64,000 nt of DNA from Halotia branconii CENA392 (lineage in GTDB: Bacteria > Cyanobacteriota > Cyanobacteriia > Cyanobacteriales > Nostocaceae). The stretch lies in the NCBI RefSeq assembly GCF_029953635.1, contig NZ_CP124544.1:124001-188000 (forward strand), written 5' to 3'. A program made the translations under genes and the position numbers. Within the stretch, counting starts at the first letter, position 1. Each line of letters begins with the position of its first letter. Positions 46,619 through 54,958 of this stretch are shown here, piece by piece. Below the pieces are notes generated by a model. That model was given only the letters and a program-made list of their open reading frames with translations, ran no database searches and was not told where the DNA came from.

Positions 46619-46864
46619 AAAGTTTGACACACAATCTTCCCCAAATATTAGATGAAGCTGTCCAAGGCTGGAAAGGGCTGAAGCTGAGATTGCAGAACGG
46701 GTTGGGTAGCACGGGTCGATTCTACCAAGAACTTGTCTCTAAAGTTGGCAAGGCTGTTGTTTAAGAGTTAATTTCTCAATTAACAGTATGAAGTGACTGA
46801 TTATCACATCGTGTTGAAGTAGGTGCAACACAGCTATGAGATAATGCTCTTTTGCAGAAAACTT
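46619..46864. pseudogene. Short relic similar to 38042-38150
   Basis: 46640-46765 reads ILDEAVQGWKGLKLRLQNGL, GSTGRFYQELVSKVGKAVV and stop, matching the relic at 38042. The ends of the matched stretch differ, so both descend from the tail of one gene family that was lost. The rest is the upstream region of the thioredoxin gene. Confidence 0.55.
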
Positions 46865-47188
46865 ATGACTGCCCTTTATATTCAAGACGAAACCGAGTTC
46901 GATATGCTCCTTGAGGGCGAATCGCTATTTGTAGTAGATTGCACTGCTACTTGGTGCGGCCCGTGCAAACTTATTGCCCCCTTGATAGATAAACTGGCAT
47001 CAGAGTACAGCACTCGTGCCAAAGTCTTCAAGCTAGACCTCGATGCCAACCAACCTGTTGCTAAACGATTTGGTATTCGTAGTATTCCCGCCGTCATGAT
47101 CTTTAAGCAAGGCGAGTTAGCAGAAACGATGGTCGGTGTTAAACCTTACGAAGAATTTAGCAGCACTCTCGATAAATATTTGGCTTGA
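46865..47188 (+). CDS. Thioredoxin
   Basis: 107 residues from the ATG at 46865, chosen because it places the first beta-strand at the usual distance; an upstream in-frame start adds 14 residues. The active site is TATWCGPCKLIAP, and the cis-proline region is FGIRSIPAVMIFKQGE. A standard single-domain thioredoxin that reduces disulfides in the cytoplasm. It is divergent in sequence and may serve plasmid- or stress-related partners. The gene stops 25 bp from the end of the convergent winged-helix gene. Confidence 0.93.
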   Translation: MTALYIQDETEFDMLLEGESLFVVDCTATWCGPCKLIAPLIDKLASEYSTRAKVFKLDLDANQPVAKRFGIRSIPAVMIFKQGELAETMVGVKPYEEFSSTLDKYLA

Positions 47189-47212
47189 TTATCACAGATG
47201 AGTCACAGCATT

Positions 47213-48298
47213 TTAGCTAGCGTTTGCCTTTGATAACAACTTTGAATCCCAAGTATAAAGTCCTATTTCTCCAGGCACTCTTGAGAACCGCCCTGTACGA
47301 TGTCCTCGTGATAATTCTTTTAGCACCTTGGATTTAATCTGATTGAATTGTTGAGTATCAACTTCTCCACATAATCCATTTATCACTTCAGCTATAGTGA
47401 ATGTTTTACCTGGATTTTTTTGCAACAAACAGCTTATGGCATCAATCAGAACTTTTCCTGAAAATTCTTCAACCATTGGGAGCGAATTGGTTTGTGCTGC
47501 TGGTGAAGGTTTGTTGTTTTTACTCTGCTTAGAACTACTACTACGATTGGTGTTGAGCAATTTTAAATCAAGCGTGTAATACCCAGGTTTCCCAGGAACA
47601 AGCCACCATTTACCTGTTTCTCTACCGCGAGTCAGCGTTGATTGGACTCTGCCTTTTACTACTTTGAAAATATCTGGCTCCAACTCACCATAAAGCGATC
47701 GCATGATCAAACTTATGTGACATACACCTCCAGCATGTTTCTGCAATATTTTTAGAATCGCTTCAGTGCGATTTAGAGATTGATATTCCGGCAACATGGG
47801 AATTTCCGACCACAAGAGCGATTTTTCTTGAGATTCTTCTGGTGTATCTTGCTCTGTAGATAGTGACTCTGGTGAATCGTCGTCCTCTTGTGATGCTGAA
47901 GTTTCTGGTACAGAATTAGTCAGCTCCAACAATTCCAATGGTGGTTTAACAACGGCAGCACTGTTTACTGGTAGCATCTCGATATCTGGAAATTCCTCGG
48001 ATGAAGTCTCTACTTCTAAATCGTTTATTTCATCAGAATCTACCAAGTTATCAGACGGCTCTGGGGTGCTAGTGTCATCTTCAAAGGGCAAAGTTTCTAA
48101 GCTGAAAGCTACTGGTTCAGTTACCTCGTTTGTATAACCCCAGCCAGATAACAATGCTTCTACATGATGGAGATTTGATATCGCTTGTGTGTATAACTTT
48201 TCGTACTTTTCTACAATCGGAGCATAGTAATCTCGTAATTCCAATAGTGGAGCAACAAAAGCATCAGGAGGAGACGGTAATTTTGATTCACTATCCAT
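47213..48298 (-). CDS. Protein with two winged-helix-like repeats
   Basis: 361 residues. A low-complexity acidic region (about 65-175, many Glu, Ser and Pro) separates an N-terminal helix from two related C-terminal domains. The first is EAILKILQKHAGGVCHISLI with RVQSTLTRGRETGKWWLVPG and YYTLDLKLL. The second is DAISCLLQKNPGKTFTIAEV with KVLKELSRGHRTGRFSRVPG and LYTWDSKLL. Both look like winged helices of the HARE-HTH type. It follows the broken sigma gene after 4 bp, so it was probably its operon partner and may act in transcription. Confidence 0.65.
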   Translation of the reverse strand: MDSESKLPSPPDAFVAPLLELRDYYAPIVEKYEKLYTQAISNLHHVEALLSGWGYTNEVTEPVAFSLETLPFEDDTSTPEPSDNLVDSDEINDLEVETSSEEFPDIEMLPVNSAAVVKPPLELLELTNSVPETSASQEDDDSPESLSTEQDTPEESQEKSLLWSEIPMLPEYQSLNRTEAILKILQKHAGGVCHISLIMRSLYGELEPDIFKVVKGRVQSTLTRGRETGKWWLVPGKPGYYTLDLKLLNTNRSSSSKQSKNNKPSPAAQTNSLPMVEEFSGKVLIDAISCLLQKNPGKTFTIAEVINGLCGEVDTQQFNQIKSKVLKELSRGHRTGRFSRVPGEIGLYTWDSKLLSKANAS

Positions 48299-48302
48299 AG
48301 AT

Positions 48303-49279
48303 TTAATTTAAAAGGTAATCTTTAACAGCGTGTTGCTGACGGCTTAGAATACTGATTGCTTTGTTCTGGATTTGCCGAACTCGTTCTCGACTGAGGTTGA
48401 GTTGTCTACCAATCTGTCCCAAATTTAATTCTGGTTCTGAACCAAGTCCAAAGCGCAAAGTTAGTACTTGCTGCTGTATGGGTGTTAAAGATCCCAGCAT
48501 CGCCGTCATGTCGTGGTGTAGACATTCCTGAACAATATGCTCATCTGACAAGCTGCTTTCGTCAGGTAAAATGTCTAATAACTCTGTATCTTTATTGTCT
48601 CCCACACGCAAATCTAAAGAAACTGGCTGACGTGATTTACTGAGGTATTCCCTGATCTGGCTTGGTTGCAAGTCTTATGTTTCAGCAATTTCTATCACGC
48701 TGGGGAGACGACCGAGTGTTTGAGTTAGTTCGCGCTGTACCTTCTTGATTTTGTTCAGCTTTTCGCTAATGTGAATCGGTATGCGAATAGTCCTTGATTG
48801 TTCCGCGGTAAGCGAAGCCATGCCGTTAGGCTTATCGCTCTTGTTATTCCTTGGGTAATCCACCAGTATGCGTATGTAGAAAGTTTGTAACCACGGTTAG
48901 GGTCGAATTTTTCTACACCGCGTTGCAATCCCAGCGCCCCTTCTTGAATTAAGTCTAGCAATTCCATGTTGCGGTTCTGATACTTTTTGGCAATCGAAAC
49001 CACCAGCCGCAGGTTTGCTGTCACCATCTTTTGTTTGGCCCGTTGACCAAGCTTCAGGATTTGGGTTAACTCGGCTTCCGTTTTACCTATGTCCGCAGCT
49101 AATTCAGTTACAGTTGGTTGGCGGTGTAGTTCTTGTGCGAGTTCAACTTTGTGTTGCTCAATTACCATCATCTGCTGTACTTGTCGAGCGTAGGCTATTT
49201 CTTGGGAGCCTGTCAACAAAGGGAAGCGTCCGATGTCTTGCAGGTAGAGGCGAACTAGATCTGAAGTGGGGGTAGGCAT
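48303..49279 (-). pseudogene. Group 2-like sigma-70 factor, broken by a 26-bp insert and a stop
   Basis: Reconstructed, this is a complete RpoD-related factor: region 1.2 DLVRLYLQDIGRFPLLTGSQ, region 2 LVVSIAKKYQNRNMELLDLI with YKLSTYAYWWITQGITRAI, region 3 (IHISEKLNKIKKVQRELTQ) and region 4 (LRFGLGSEPELNLGQIGRQL, NLSRERVRQIQNKA). After ITRAI a 26-bp segment at about 48803-48828 (AGCCTAACGGCATGG and onward) shifts the frame where IAEQSRTI is expected. A TAA at 48675-48677 also interrupts the restored frame. The start at 49279 is the expected one. Confidence 0.85.
48803..48828. repeat. 26-bp small dispersed repeat insert in the sigma gene
   Basis: Removing these bases joins GCGATA to GCGGAACAATC and restores region 2/3 of the sigma factor. 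The insert reads GGTAAGCGAAGCCATGCCGT on the plus strand and carries AGCC...GGCT inverted ends. Small dispersed repeats of 21-27 bp are known in Nostoc genomes, in rnpB and a tRNA-Leu intron. The exact boundaries may shift by one or two bases. Confidence 0.7.
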
Positions 49280-49394
49280 AAAACTTAGATAGTTGTACTT
49301 CAGTAATTGAAGATATTAAGTAATTAAGTATACATTTAATCAAAAAACCTAAAAATTTATTTTTCTTTTATAACCAGTAAATTTCACACAATTT

Positions 49395-50348
49395 TTATTC
49401 TAATAATGCTTCGATTTGTCCTAACAACTTCTCTAAAGTTTTTGCTTTCTTTGGATCTTCCCAAGCCTTAGTCTGCTTAACACGCTGGTAAGCTTCCTTC
49501 ATCCGATTAGGAAGAACAAGATGTTGAGAAGATTTAGTAGGCTTAATTGACTGAAGATAACTTCTGATGTCTCTAATTGAAAGGTTTTCTTCAATAGTTT
49601 TTGCCAGAAGTTCATGTCGTTGATCTTCGTCTTTTAGTTGAGCAATGACACGGGCTTTGGTATATTCTAGTTGTCCTTGGCGCAAAAATTCGAGAACATC
49701 TTTAGGTAAGTTAAGTAAAGGTAAGCGGTGACTGCGAAAGCTATCTGGAGTTACCCTTCCTATTATTCTAAAGATATGCTCTACGATTTCCCATTGGCTA
49801 CGAACAACGTTGTTCGTAATTTCTGCTTTTTGTTTTTGGAGGTTAGAAATATGGTTGAGCAGAGAAATTACTTCTCCTTGAGAACATTCTAAACGGATGG
49901 ACAGCAGCTGCAAAATAGCTTCAGTTTCTTCAACCGGGTTTAAGTCTTCCCGTTGCAAATTTTCGAGGAGTGCGACCTGGAAAGCATCTTGGTCATTGAG
50001 GTTGCGGACAATAACCGGAACTTCTTCCATTCCAAGAGTTTGAGCCGCACGATAGCGGCGTTCCCCAGCTATAAGCTCATAATTACCGGATTCTAAAGGA
50101 CGGACAAGCAATGGTTGCAAGATGCCATGTTCTTGAATAGAAACAACTAAGCTTTCCATTGCCTGAGTGGAAAAGTAACGCCGAGGTTGATGAGCAGCTA
50201 AATGAATTTGAGTTGTTAATAAAAATTGTTCAGTAGATTCGTTTTCTGTAAGTTGAGGATTATTGGTAACTCCCACTAAGTCAAGGAATTGTTTAGTTTT
50301 ATTTGGAAATTCCATTTCATCTGCCATTGATAAGCGCCGTTTAGCCAT
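49395..50348 (-). CDS. parB: ParB/Spo0J-family partition protein
   Basis: 317 residues from the ATG at 50348; a longer start would overlap parA. The ParB/Srx-like motif is PLLVRPLESGNYELIAGERR YRAAQTLGMEEVP, then ALLENLQREDLNPVEETEAI, the conserved motif 1/2 region, and a helix-turn-helix block at GEVISLLNHISNLQKQKAEI. This is a CTPase-clamp type protein that binds parS. parB starts one base before the parA stop codon, so both are one operon. Confidence 0.92.
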   Translation of the reverse strand: MAKRRLSMADEMEFPNKTKQFLDLVGVTNNPQLTENESTEQFLLTTQIHLAAHQPRRYFSTQAMESLVVSIQEHGILQPLLVRPLESGNYELIAGERRYRAAQTLGMEEVPVIVRNLNDQDAFQVALLENLQREDLNPVEETEAILQLLSIRLECSQGEVISLLNHISNLQKQKAEITNNVVRSQWEIVEHIFRIIGRVTPDSFRSHRLPLLNLPKDVLEFLRQGQLEYTKARVIAQLKDEDQRHELLAKTIEENLSIRDIRSYLQSIKPTKSSQHLVLPNRMKEAYQRVKQTKAWEDPKKAKTLEKLLGQIEALLE

Positions 50349-50349
50349 A

Positions 50350-51102
50350 TTAAACCTGTCCTGCCATTTCTCTGGCGATCGCTTGATAAGGTTCAATCAA
50401 TTTTCTTTCAGTGGTATATCGATGGATTGGTTCACGCGCCAAGTTAGACTCTGGAAACTGAACAGACTTAGGAACTGGTTCAAAAATTTTAACCCCAGGA
50501 AGTTTAGTTTTAAGAGTTTTGAGAGCATCTTGGGTAGTGAGGGTACGGTCTGCCATTGTAGGCAAGACCCCTAAAATTTGCAAATTCGGATGAGTATCTT
50601 CATCACGAAGACCTTCGATAGTTTCTAACAATTGTCGCAAACCTTCCAAAGCAAAGAACTGGCATTGAACGGGGATCAAGACTGCATCTGCGGCCATTAA
50701 TGCATTTAGAGTCAACATACCTAAGCTAGGTGGGCAATCAATGAGAATATGAGCAAATTCTTGTCGTAAAGGATTCAATTTCTTTCTCAGGATTCGACTG
50801 TTATCTGCTGAGGTTAGAATTTGCTTTTCTCCAGACGCTAAAGATATGTCAGCAGGAATTAGCTTGATACCATATTCAGTATCAATAATAGTCGCAGATG
50901 CACTTTGTTTGCGCTCTGTAAGTACTTCATAAGCAGTTTTCTGTTCTGGCTGAATCTTAATTCCTAGCCCTGTAGTCAAATTACCTTGAGGATCGAAGTC
51001 AACTACAAGACAGGATGAACTTTCAGCCAGCAATCCACCGAGCGCAATAGTGGAGGTTGTCTTAGCTACCCCCCCCTTTTGATTCGTGATTGCAATGATC
51101 AT
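50350..51102 (-). CDS. parA: ParA/Soj-type partition ATPase
   Basis: 250 residues. Deviant Walker A is TNQKGGVAKTTSTIALGG, Walker B ILIDCPPSLGML and a further motif PVQCQFFALEGLRQL. There is no N-terminal HTH domain, which fits the smaller Soj/ParA subgroup rather than F/P1-type ParA. It uses ATP-dependent DNA binding to move the plasmid along the nucleoid with ParB. A C-rich run (CCCCCCC at about 51069) encodes the GG of KGG. Confidence 0.95.
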   Translation of the reverse strand: MIIAITNQKGGVAKTTSTIALGGLLAESSSCLVVDFDPQGNLTTGLGIKIQPEQKTAYEVLTERKQSASATIIDTEYGIKLIPADISLASGEKQILTSADNSRILRKKLNPLRQEFAHILIDCPPSLGMLTLNALMAADAVLIPVQCQFFALEGLRQLLETIEGLRDEDTHPNLQILGVLPTMADRTLTTQDALKTLKTKLPGVKIFEPVPKSVQFPESNLAREPIHRYTTERKLIEPYQAIAREMAGQV

Positions 51103-51195
51103 ATTTTTTTCTTAGTATTATGTGATTAAAAAAATCTCAGTTTAATGGAATGAACTGATTCTAAGATAATTCCAGTAAATCGAAAAAAATTTTAA

Positions 51196-51696
51196 ATGAA
51201 ATCTACCTAACGTCCATCAAAGCCACCAAAGCAGCAACCAAAATCCAATGACCCCAGCCCCAAGACAGACTTAACTCCTATTGCTAATGAATCAGTAAAA
51301 TCTCAGCCAGTTGTTAAGACTGTTGATAAGCCAGTAATATCTGAAGAAAAGCCGCCAAGCGTCTACACAGATCCACTTCAGGAATTAAACCAAAAATCCA
51401 AACCGCAACCAACAGATTCAATCTACCCAGAAAAACCACAGTTATCAATAGACCACTTTCAACATATCCAATTCCTAGATTGCGACAAACCAGTGGGTCG
51501 AATTATCTTTGAATGCTATTACTGCCAGCAAGGAATAATTAGCGAGTTTACTGGAGAGCCAGCAATGGGAGAATATAAAGGTCGTCCTTCAGCAATTAAA
51601 GTTAATATCCAATGCCCAAATTGTGAGCAAACAGCTATCAGGTTGACTACAGGGGAGGTACTTTCAACAACGGCTATTCCTTCACCGTGGCAGTAA
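51196..51696 (+). pseudogene. Pro/Lys-rich protein with C-terminal zinc ribbon, stop at codon 5
   Basis: ATG AAA TCT ACC TAA is followed by 161 open codons: RPSKPPKQQPKSNDPSPKTD, then LDCDKPVGRIIFECYYCQQG and KVNIQCPNCEQTAIRLTTGE up to TAA. The two CxxC pairs (CYYC, CPNC) would bind zinc. Only the early TAA at 51208-51210 spoils an otherwise normal 166-codon gene. A GTG at 51493 could start a shorter, 67-residue product containing just the zinc ribbon. The gene is divergent from parA. Confidence 0.65.
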
Positions 51697-52265
51697 TGAC
51701 GGCACACGCCAAGATTAAAACAGTTATCAGTTATCAGTGCTGACCCAAGGATTTAACTGATAACTGATAACTGCTCACTGTTAAAAGTGATTGGTGAGCG
51801 AGATTAACTTAGGAGTAATGCAAAAGTTAAAGCATATTCAACACGGTAGACTTTGCAATTGACTTTGTGTGTGAATGATAATTCAGTTGAAAAAACTGAA
51901 CCGTAAATAAGTAGCAACCCATTTTTGCTTCGTTCTTCAAAAATCTCAATGGGTTACATATAGGGGCTTTATATACCCCAAAAACAATTTAGAATTTTAG
52001 TGATAATTTAACACCTAAATAGGGTATATATAGGTGATGCTTAGGATACTTTTTGATAACTTATAGTTTGTACCCCACTTGACACCCAACACATTTCTGA
52101 TAAGCTCTTAAAGTTGAAGGAAACAGGGCAGAACATTCGGTGTAGCTCAGTCGAGCCATTCAGTCACTCTCTGCCTAACTCAATCCCCCTGCTTTAGTTC
52201 TTCTGTTTTTCCCAGTTACCCTAAACACATCACTTTCCTAATCGAACCGTATTGCCTTTCGCCTT
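51697..52265. other. Upstream region of parM with inverted repeats, possible centromere or origin
   Basis: Perfect 18-bp arms CAGTTATCAGTTATCAGT (51721-51738) and their complement (51756-51773) form a hairpin of the type scattered in Nostoc DNA. At 52012-52036 CACCTA and TAGGTG flank GGGTATATA, and TATAGGGG/TACCCC lies at 51959-51979. ParM operons carry their centromere (parC) upstream, so the 51900-52260 stretch is the best candidate. I see no iteron array strong enough to call an origin. Confidence 0.45.
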
Positions 52266-53225
52266 ATGTCCAACATTCACACCTTGCAAAAAATTTTTGC
52301 TGCTGGCTTTGATAACGGTTATGGTAGCTTGAAACTTTTAGTCGATGGTTTTGAAGTCGTTCGTGTCCCCAGCTATATTTCCACTGCCGACATGGAAGAT
52401 GTCCCAGGAAGAGTCGTTTTCAAAGGTACTGCTTTCACTGTGGGAGAATCTGCTTTCCGTACTGGGTATCACTTTGATCGCAACACTGACCATAATGAAA
52501 ACAAAGTCAATAATGCGCTGTTGATATTATTGGGTGCATTGGCACATCTGCCACACCGTAAGGCTTGGCATTTAAAATTAGTCGTCAGCTTGCATGATGT
52601 TGGTCTAGCCTCACAGTTAAGAAAAGTCCTTAACGGAGAATATCAACCAATACTTGCTGGCAAACAATCAGACGTAAAGATAGAAGTCCTCAAAGTAGTC
52701 CCTGAAGGAATGGGTGCATTGTTTGGGCATCAACTTCCCTCCAAATTAACCGTTTTAGATTTTGGTAATGGCACGACTTTGTATTCTCGCTACAACCAAG
52801 GTAAGCGAGAAGTTCATACCCCTTACCCCGCAGGTGTTGAAGTTCTTATCGATGATATCTCCAAAAAAATGAAACATCTTAACGGCGGTAAAATCGGCGA
52901 TCCTTCCAAGATTAGATTTTGTCTAGAAATGGGACATACCAAGTACAACCGCGACATTGATATTAAAGATATCTACAGCGCTTGTTTGAAAGATTGGTAT
53001 GATAAATACCTCAAAAAACCAGTCAGTCTCACACTTGATGCCAAACACCAAGGGGATGAAATCTGGGCGATTGGTGGAGGCTGTCTGTTACCTGGATTTA
53101 AGAAACTACTGGAGAAGAACGGGTTTACAATTCTGGAAAATCCCGTAGAAGCTAATGCCTTTGGGCTTTTAGAAATGGCGAAAACCATTATGAATAAAAA
53201 TTCTGCAACCACATTAGGTAAGTGA
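52266..53225 (+). CDS. parM: ParM/Alp-like plasmid actin
   Basis: 319 residues with the actin-fold motifs: phosphate 1 AAGFDNGYGSLKLLVDG, phosphate 2 LTVLDFGNGTTLYSRY and the adenosine motif IWAIGGGCLLPGF. These filament-forming ATPases push plasmid copies apart in type II partition. Length suits the ParM/StbA group. It is followed by a small gene encoding a probable adaptor. Independent of the ParA/ParB pair 1.2 kb away. Confidence 0.85.
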   Translation: MSNIHTLQKIFAAGFDNGYGSLKLLVDGFEVVRVPSYISTADMEDVPGRVVFKGTAFTVGESAFRTGYHFDRNTDHNENKVNNALLILLGALAHLPHRKAWHLKLVVSLHDVGLASQLRKVLNGEYQPILAGKQSDVKIEVLKVVPEGMGALFGHQLPSKLTVLDFGNGTTLYSRYNQGKREVHTPYPAGVEVLIDDISKKMKHLNGGKIGDPSKIRFCLEMGHTKYNRDIDIKDIYSACLKDWYDKYLKKPVSLTLDAKHQGDEIWAIGGGCLLPGFKKLLEKNGFTILENPVEANAFGLLEMAKTIMNKNSATTLGK

Positions 53226-53230
53226 GCGCA

Positions 53231-53548
53231 ATGGCAGACAAACAAGATTTGGCACCAGAAAAGATTCGTATCAAAGATAGTTATCGTGAACGTATATTTG
53301 CAGAGTCACAACAACTAGGTAAAAGTTACCTAGAGACGCTTTATTTTATTGTTGATTGCTACTTTGCTTTTAAAAGGGGTGCATTCCCTATGCAACAACA
53401 AGTAGCTATCCCGCATACACCTACACCTACTTTCACCTCAATTACTACTGAGCAAAACCAGCAAGAGCAGCCGACTCCCCAGCCATCTACACAAGAAACT
53501 CAACAAGATTCTGATAGCGAAACATTCACCCTTGACTTTGATTTGTAA
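53231..53548 (+). CDS. Small protein, probable ParR-like adaptor
   Basis: 105 residues from the ATG at 53231; a GTG at 53222 is also in frame. The N-terminal 55 residues (KIRIKDSYRERIFAESQQLG, then KSYLETLYFIVDCYFAF) look like a ribbon-helix-helix DNA-binding domain. The rest is a Pro/Gln/Thr-rich unstructured tail ending ETFTLDFDL. Small RHH proteins with flexible tails downstream of ParM act as ParR, linking centromere and filament. The assignment rests on position and shape; sequence similarity was not tested. Confidence 0.6.
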   Translation: MADKQDLAPEKIRIKDSYRERIFAESQQLGKSYLETLYFIVDCYFAFKRGAFPMQQQVAIPHTPTPTFTSITTEQNQQEQPTPQPSTQETQQDSDSETFTLDFDL

Positions 53549-53982
53549 CTGTTTAGTGTTTCAATACCTGCAAATATGTAGCTGTACTTGTGGGCGATCA
53601 CAGTTTTCTGCTTTGGATTTTCTATTAATTGTTTTATTGGTTCAATATTCCCTTGACTAACAGAAGCCATTATCCTAGATAAATCCTCTGTTACCACATC
53701 TCCAGTTACATCTAATGCGATTTCTCCTGGAGCCGAAAAAAACTTGATAAATATAGGATATGCTAGTGGCTCTCTGAATTGCGCTAGAAGATATAAGCTA
53801 TAAATATGTAGAATATAGTCATCTTTCCCTAATAACTCTTCGAGATTATTACTCCAGTTCTCTAAGGTTGATAGTAAGATGGGAGTAATAGCTTCCCTTT
53901 CTTCAATCGCTCTTTCTAAAGCTAAACGGGGAAACGTTCCAGTATTGTTTTCTAATTCAGATAAACTTTCTTCTAGTTGCAT
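53500..53982 (-). CDS. DUF1186-like protein, C-terminus probably truncated
   Basis: 160 residues. The start LENNTGTFPRLALERAIEER, EAITPILLSTLENWSN and the middle IHIYSLYLLAQFREPLAYPI with DVTGDVVTEDLSRIMASVSQ are typical of DUF1186. After IKQLIENP the expected helical repeats are absent and a Ser/Lys-rich end follows. Its last 49 bp overlap the convergent ParR-like gene, which also suggests truncation. Confidence 0.7.
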   Translation of the reverse strand: MQLEESLSELENNTGTFPRLALERAIEEREAITPILLSTLENWSNNLEELLGKDDYILHIYSLYLLAQFREPLAYPIFIKFFSAPGEIALDVTGDVVTEDLSRIMASVSQGNIEPIKQLIENPKQKTVIAHKYSYIFAGIETLNSYKSKSRVNVSLSESC

Positions 53983-54005
53983 CTGTTTAAAGAATAAATC
54001 TTGCT

Positions 54006-54239
54006 CTAAAAATCAATTTCACATCCCTCAACAATTCCGTTGTATGCCGTTAATGGTTGAGTTTTCAAGTGCGGTGGTAATGAATCATCATCAAAAGTCA
54101 GCGTAACAATATGTGTATCTTTAATGCTGAGGGGTGATTTTTGGATATCAGTGATCTTTGCAGCTTGACCGTTACGCATACCGATTAAGTATCGCACTGG
54201 CTGACCAATCTCTATTTCTGAGAGTTTAATAGTCATCAA
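54006..54239 (-). CDS. Small hypothetical protein, 77 residues
   Basis: MTIKLSEIEIGQPVRYLIGM, then VTLTFDDDSLPPHLKTQPLT. A compact beta-rich domain, possibly SH3-like. It starts 2 bp after the end of the gene at 54242, so both are an operon. No family recognised. Confidence 0.55.
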   Translation of the reverse strand: MMTIKLSEIEIGQPVRYLIGMRNGQAAKITDIQKSPLSIKDTHIVTLTFDDDSLPPHLKTQPLTAYNGIVEGCEIDF

Positions 54240-54241
54240 TC

Positions 54242-54448
54242 TTAATCGCTAGGCTCATCTTGAGAGTGATTCTTGATTAGTTCTAATAGAGCTGACCTCG
54301 CCTTGTTTTGCCAGCCGGGGATTGCTTTTAACTCTGTCTTCATTGTCTGTGTAAGCCTTAGCTCAATTTTAGCGTTAAGTGGCTCATCTCCGGCGGCTTT
54401 AAACTGTGTAGCCTCTCTTATACCTTCAAAAGCTTTACGATTACTCAT
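54242..54448 (-). CDS. Small hypothetical protein, 68 residues
   Basis: MSNRKAFEGIREATQFKAAG, then LNAKIELRLTQTMKTELKAI and KARSALLELIKNHSQDEPSD. The middle (IELRLTQTMKTELKAI...ARSALLELI) resembles a ribbon-helix-helix: one beta-strand and two helices. A plasmid-type regulator or antitoxin-like partner of the next gene is possible, but not shown. Confidence 0.55.
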   Translation of the reverse strand: MSNRKAFEGIREATQFKAAGDEPLNAKIELRLTQTMKTELKAIPGWQNKARSALLELIKNHSQDEPSD

Positions 54449-54621
54449 AAGTTTTACCGTGTCTACTTGGTAAATAATAGCAGAAATGATTAGATAATTA
54501 TATAGATTTACTAGAGTTAATACCTTGTAGACATGGTATTGTATTAATATAAGGAATCAAAGAGCGATCGCTCACCCTAGGAAAGTCTGCGATCGCCCCT
54601 TCACCAAAACCGATAAAGGAA

Positions 54622-54958
54622 ATGATGATTGTTACAACATTAGCACCAATTCAACAAGCACAGTCTACCGACGAAAACTCTGTCGCTTCCTTGCGATTGG
54701 CTTATATAGAAACCAGAGTGGACTACCAAATCCTTGAGCAGCAAATTAGAAATACTCCGATAGACCAATTCAATTTGCTGGTGCAACTCAACGAAAAATT
54801 AGTAGCAGCAGCACAGAGGATGGAAGCTGCGCTTGCTGCTTGGAGCGATGAACTAGACAGACTTATAGGCATACCAGTAGAGCTAGACCTATTACCCACC
54901 CCAGGGCTGAGATTGATTGACGGGTGGTTGCACGATAGCAGTGGCGGACGCACTTTAA
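54622..54958 (+). CDS. Hypothetical plasmid protein, interrupted at its very end by IS701
   Basis: About 112 codons from ATG to the IS701 insertion point, with a coiled-coil core (YIETRVDYQILEQQIRN, LVQLNEKLVAAAQRMEAALA). Joining across the insertion (one TTAA removed) gives GGRTLMLG and a stop, so the element removed only three codons' worth of its normal end. Read through the element, the frame adds 15 aberrant residues up to 55008. The start is supported by AAAGGAA upstream. Family unknown. Confidence 0.6.

Noticed and set aside
51900..52060. Origin of replication with iterons
   Set aside because: Inverted repeats are present but no series of direct repeats and no replication initiator gene is adjacent; listed only as a candidate parC region.
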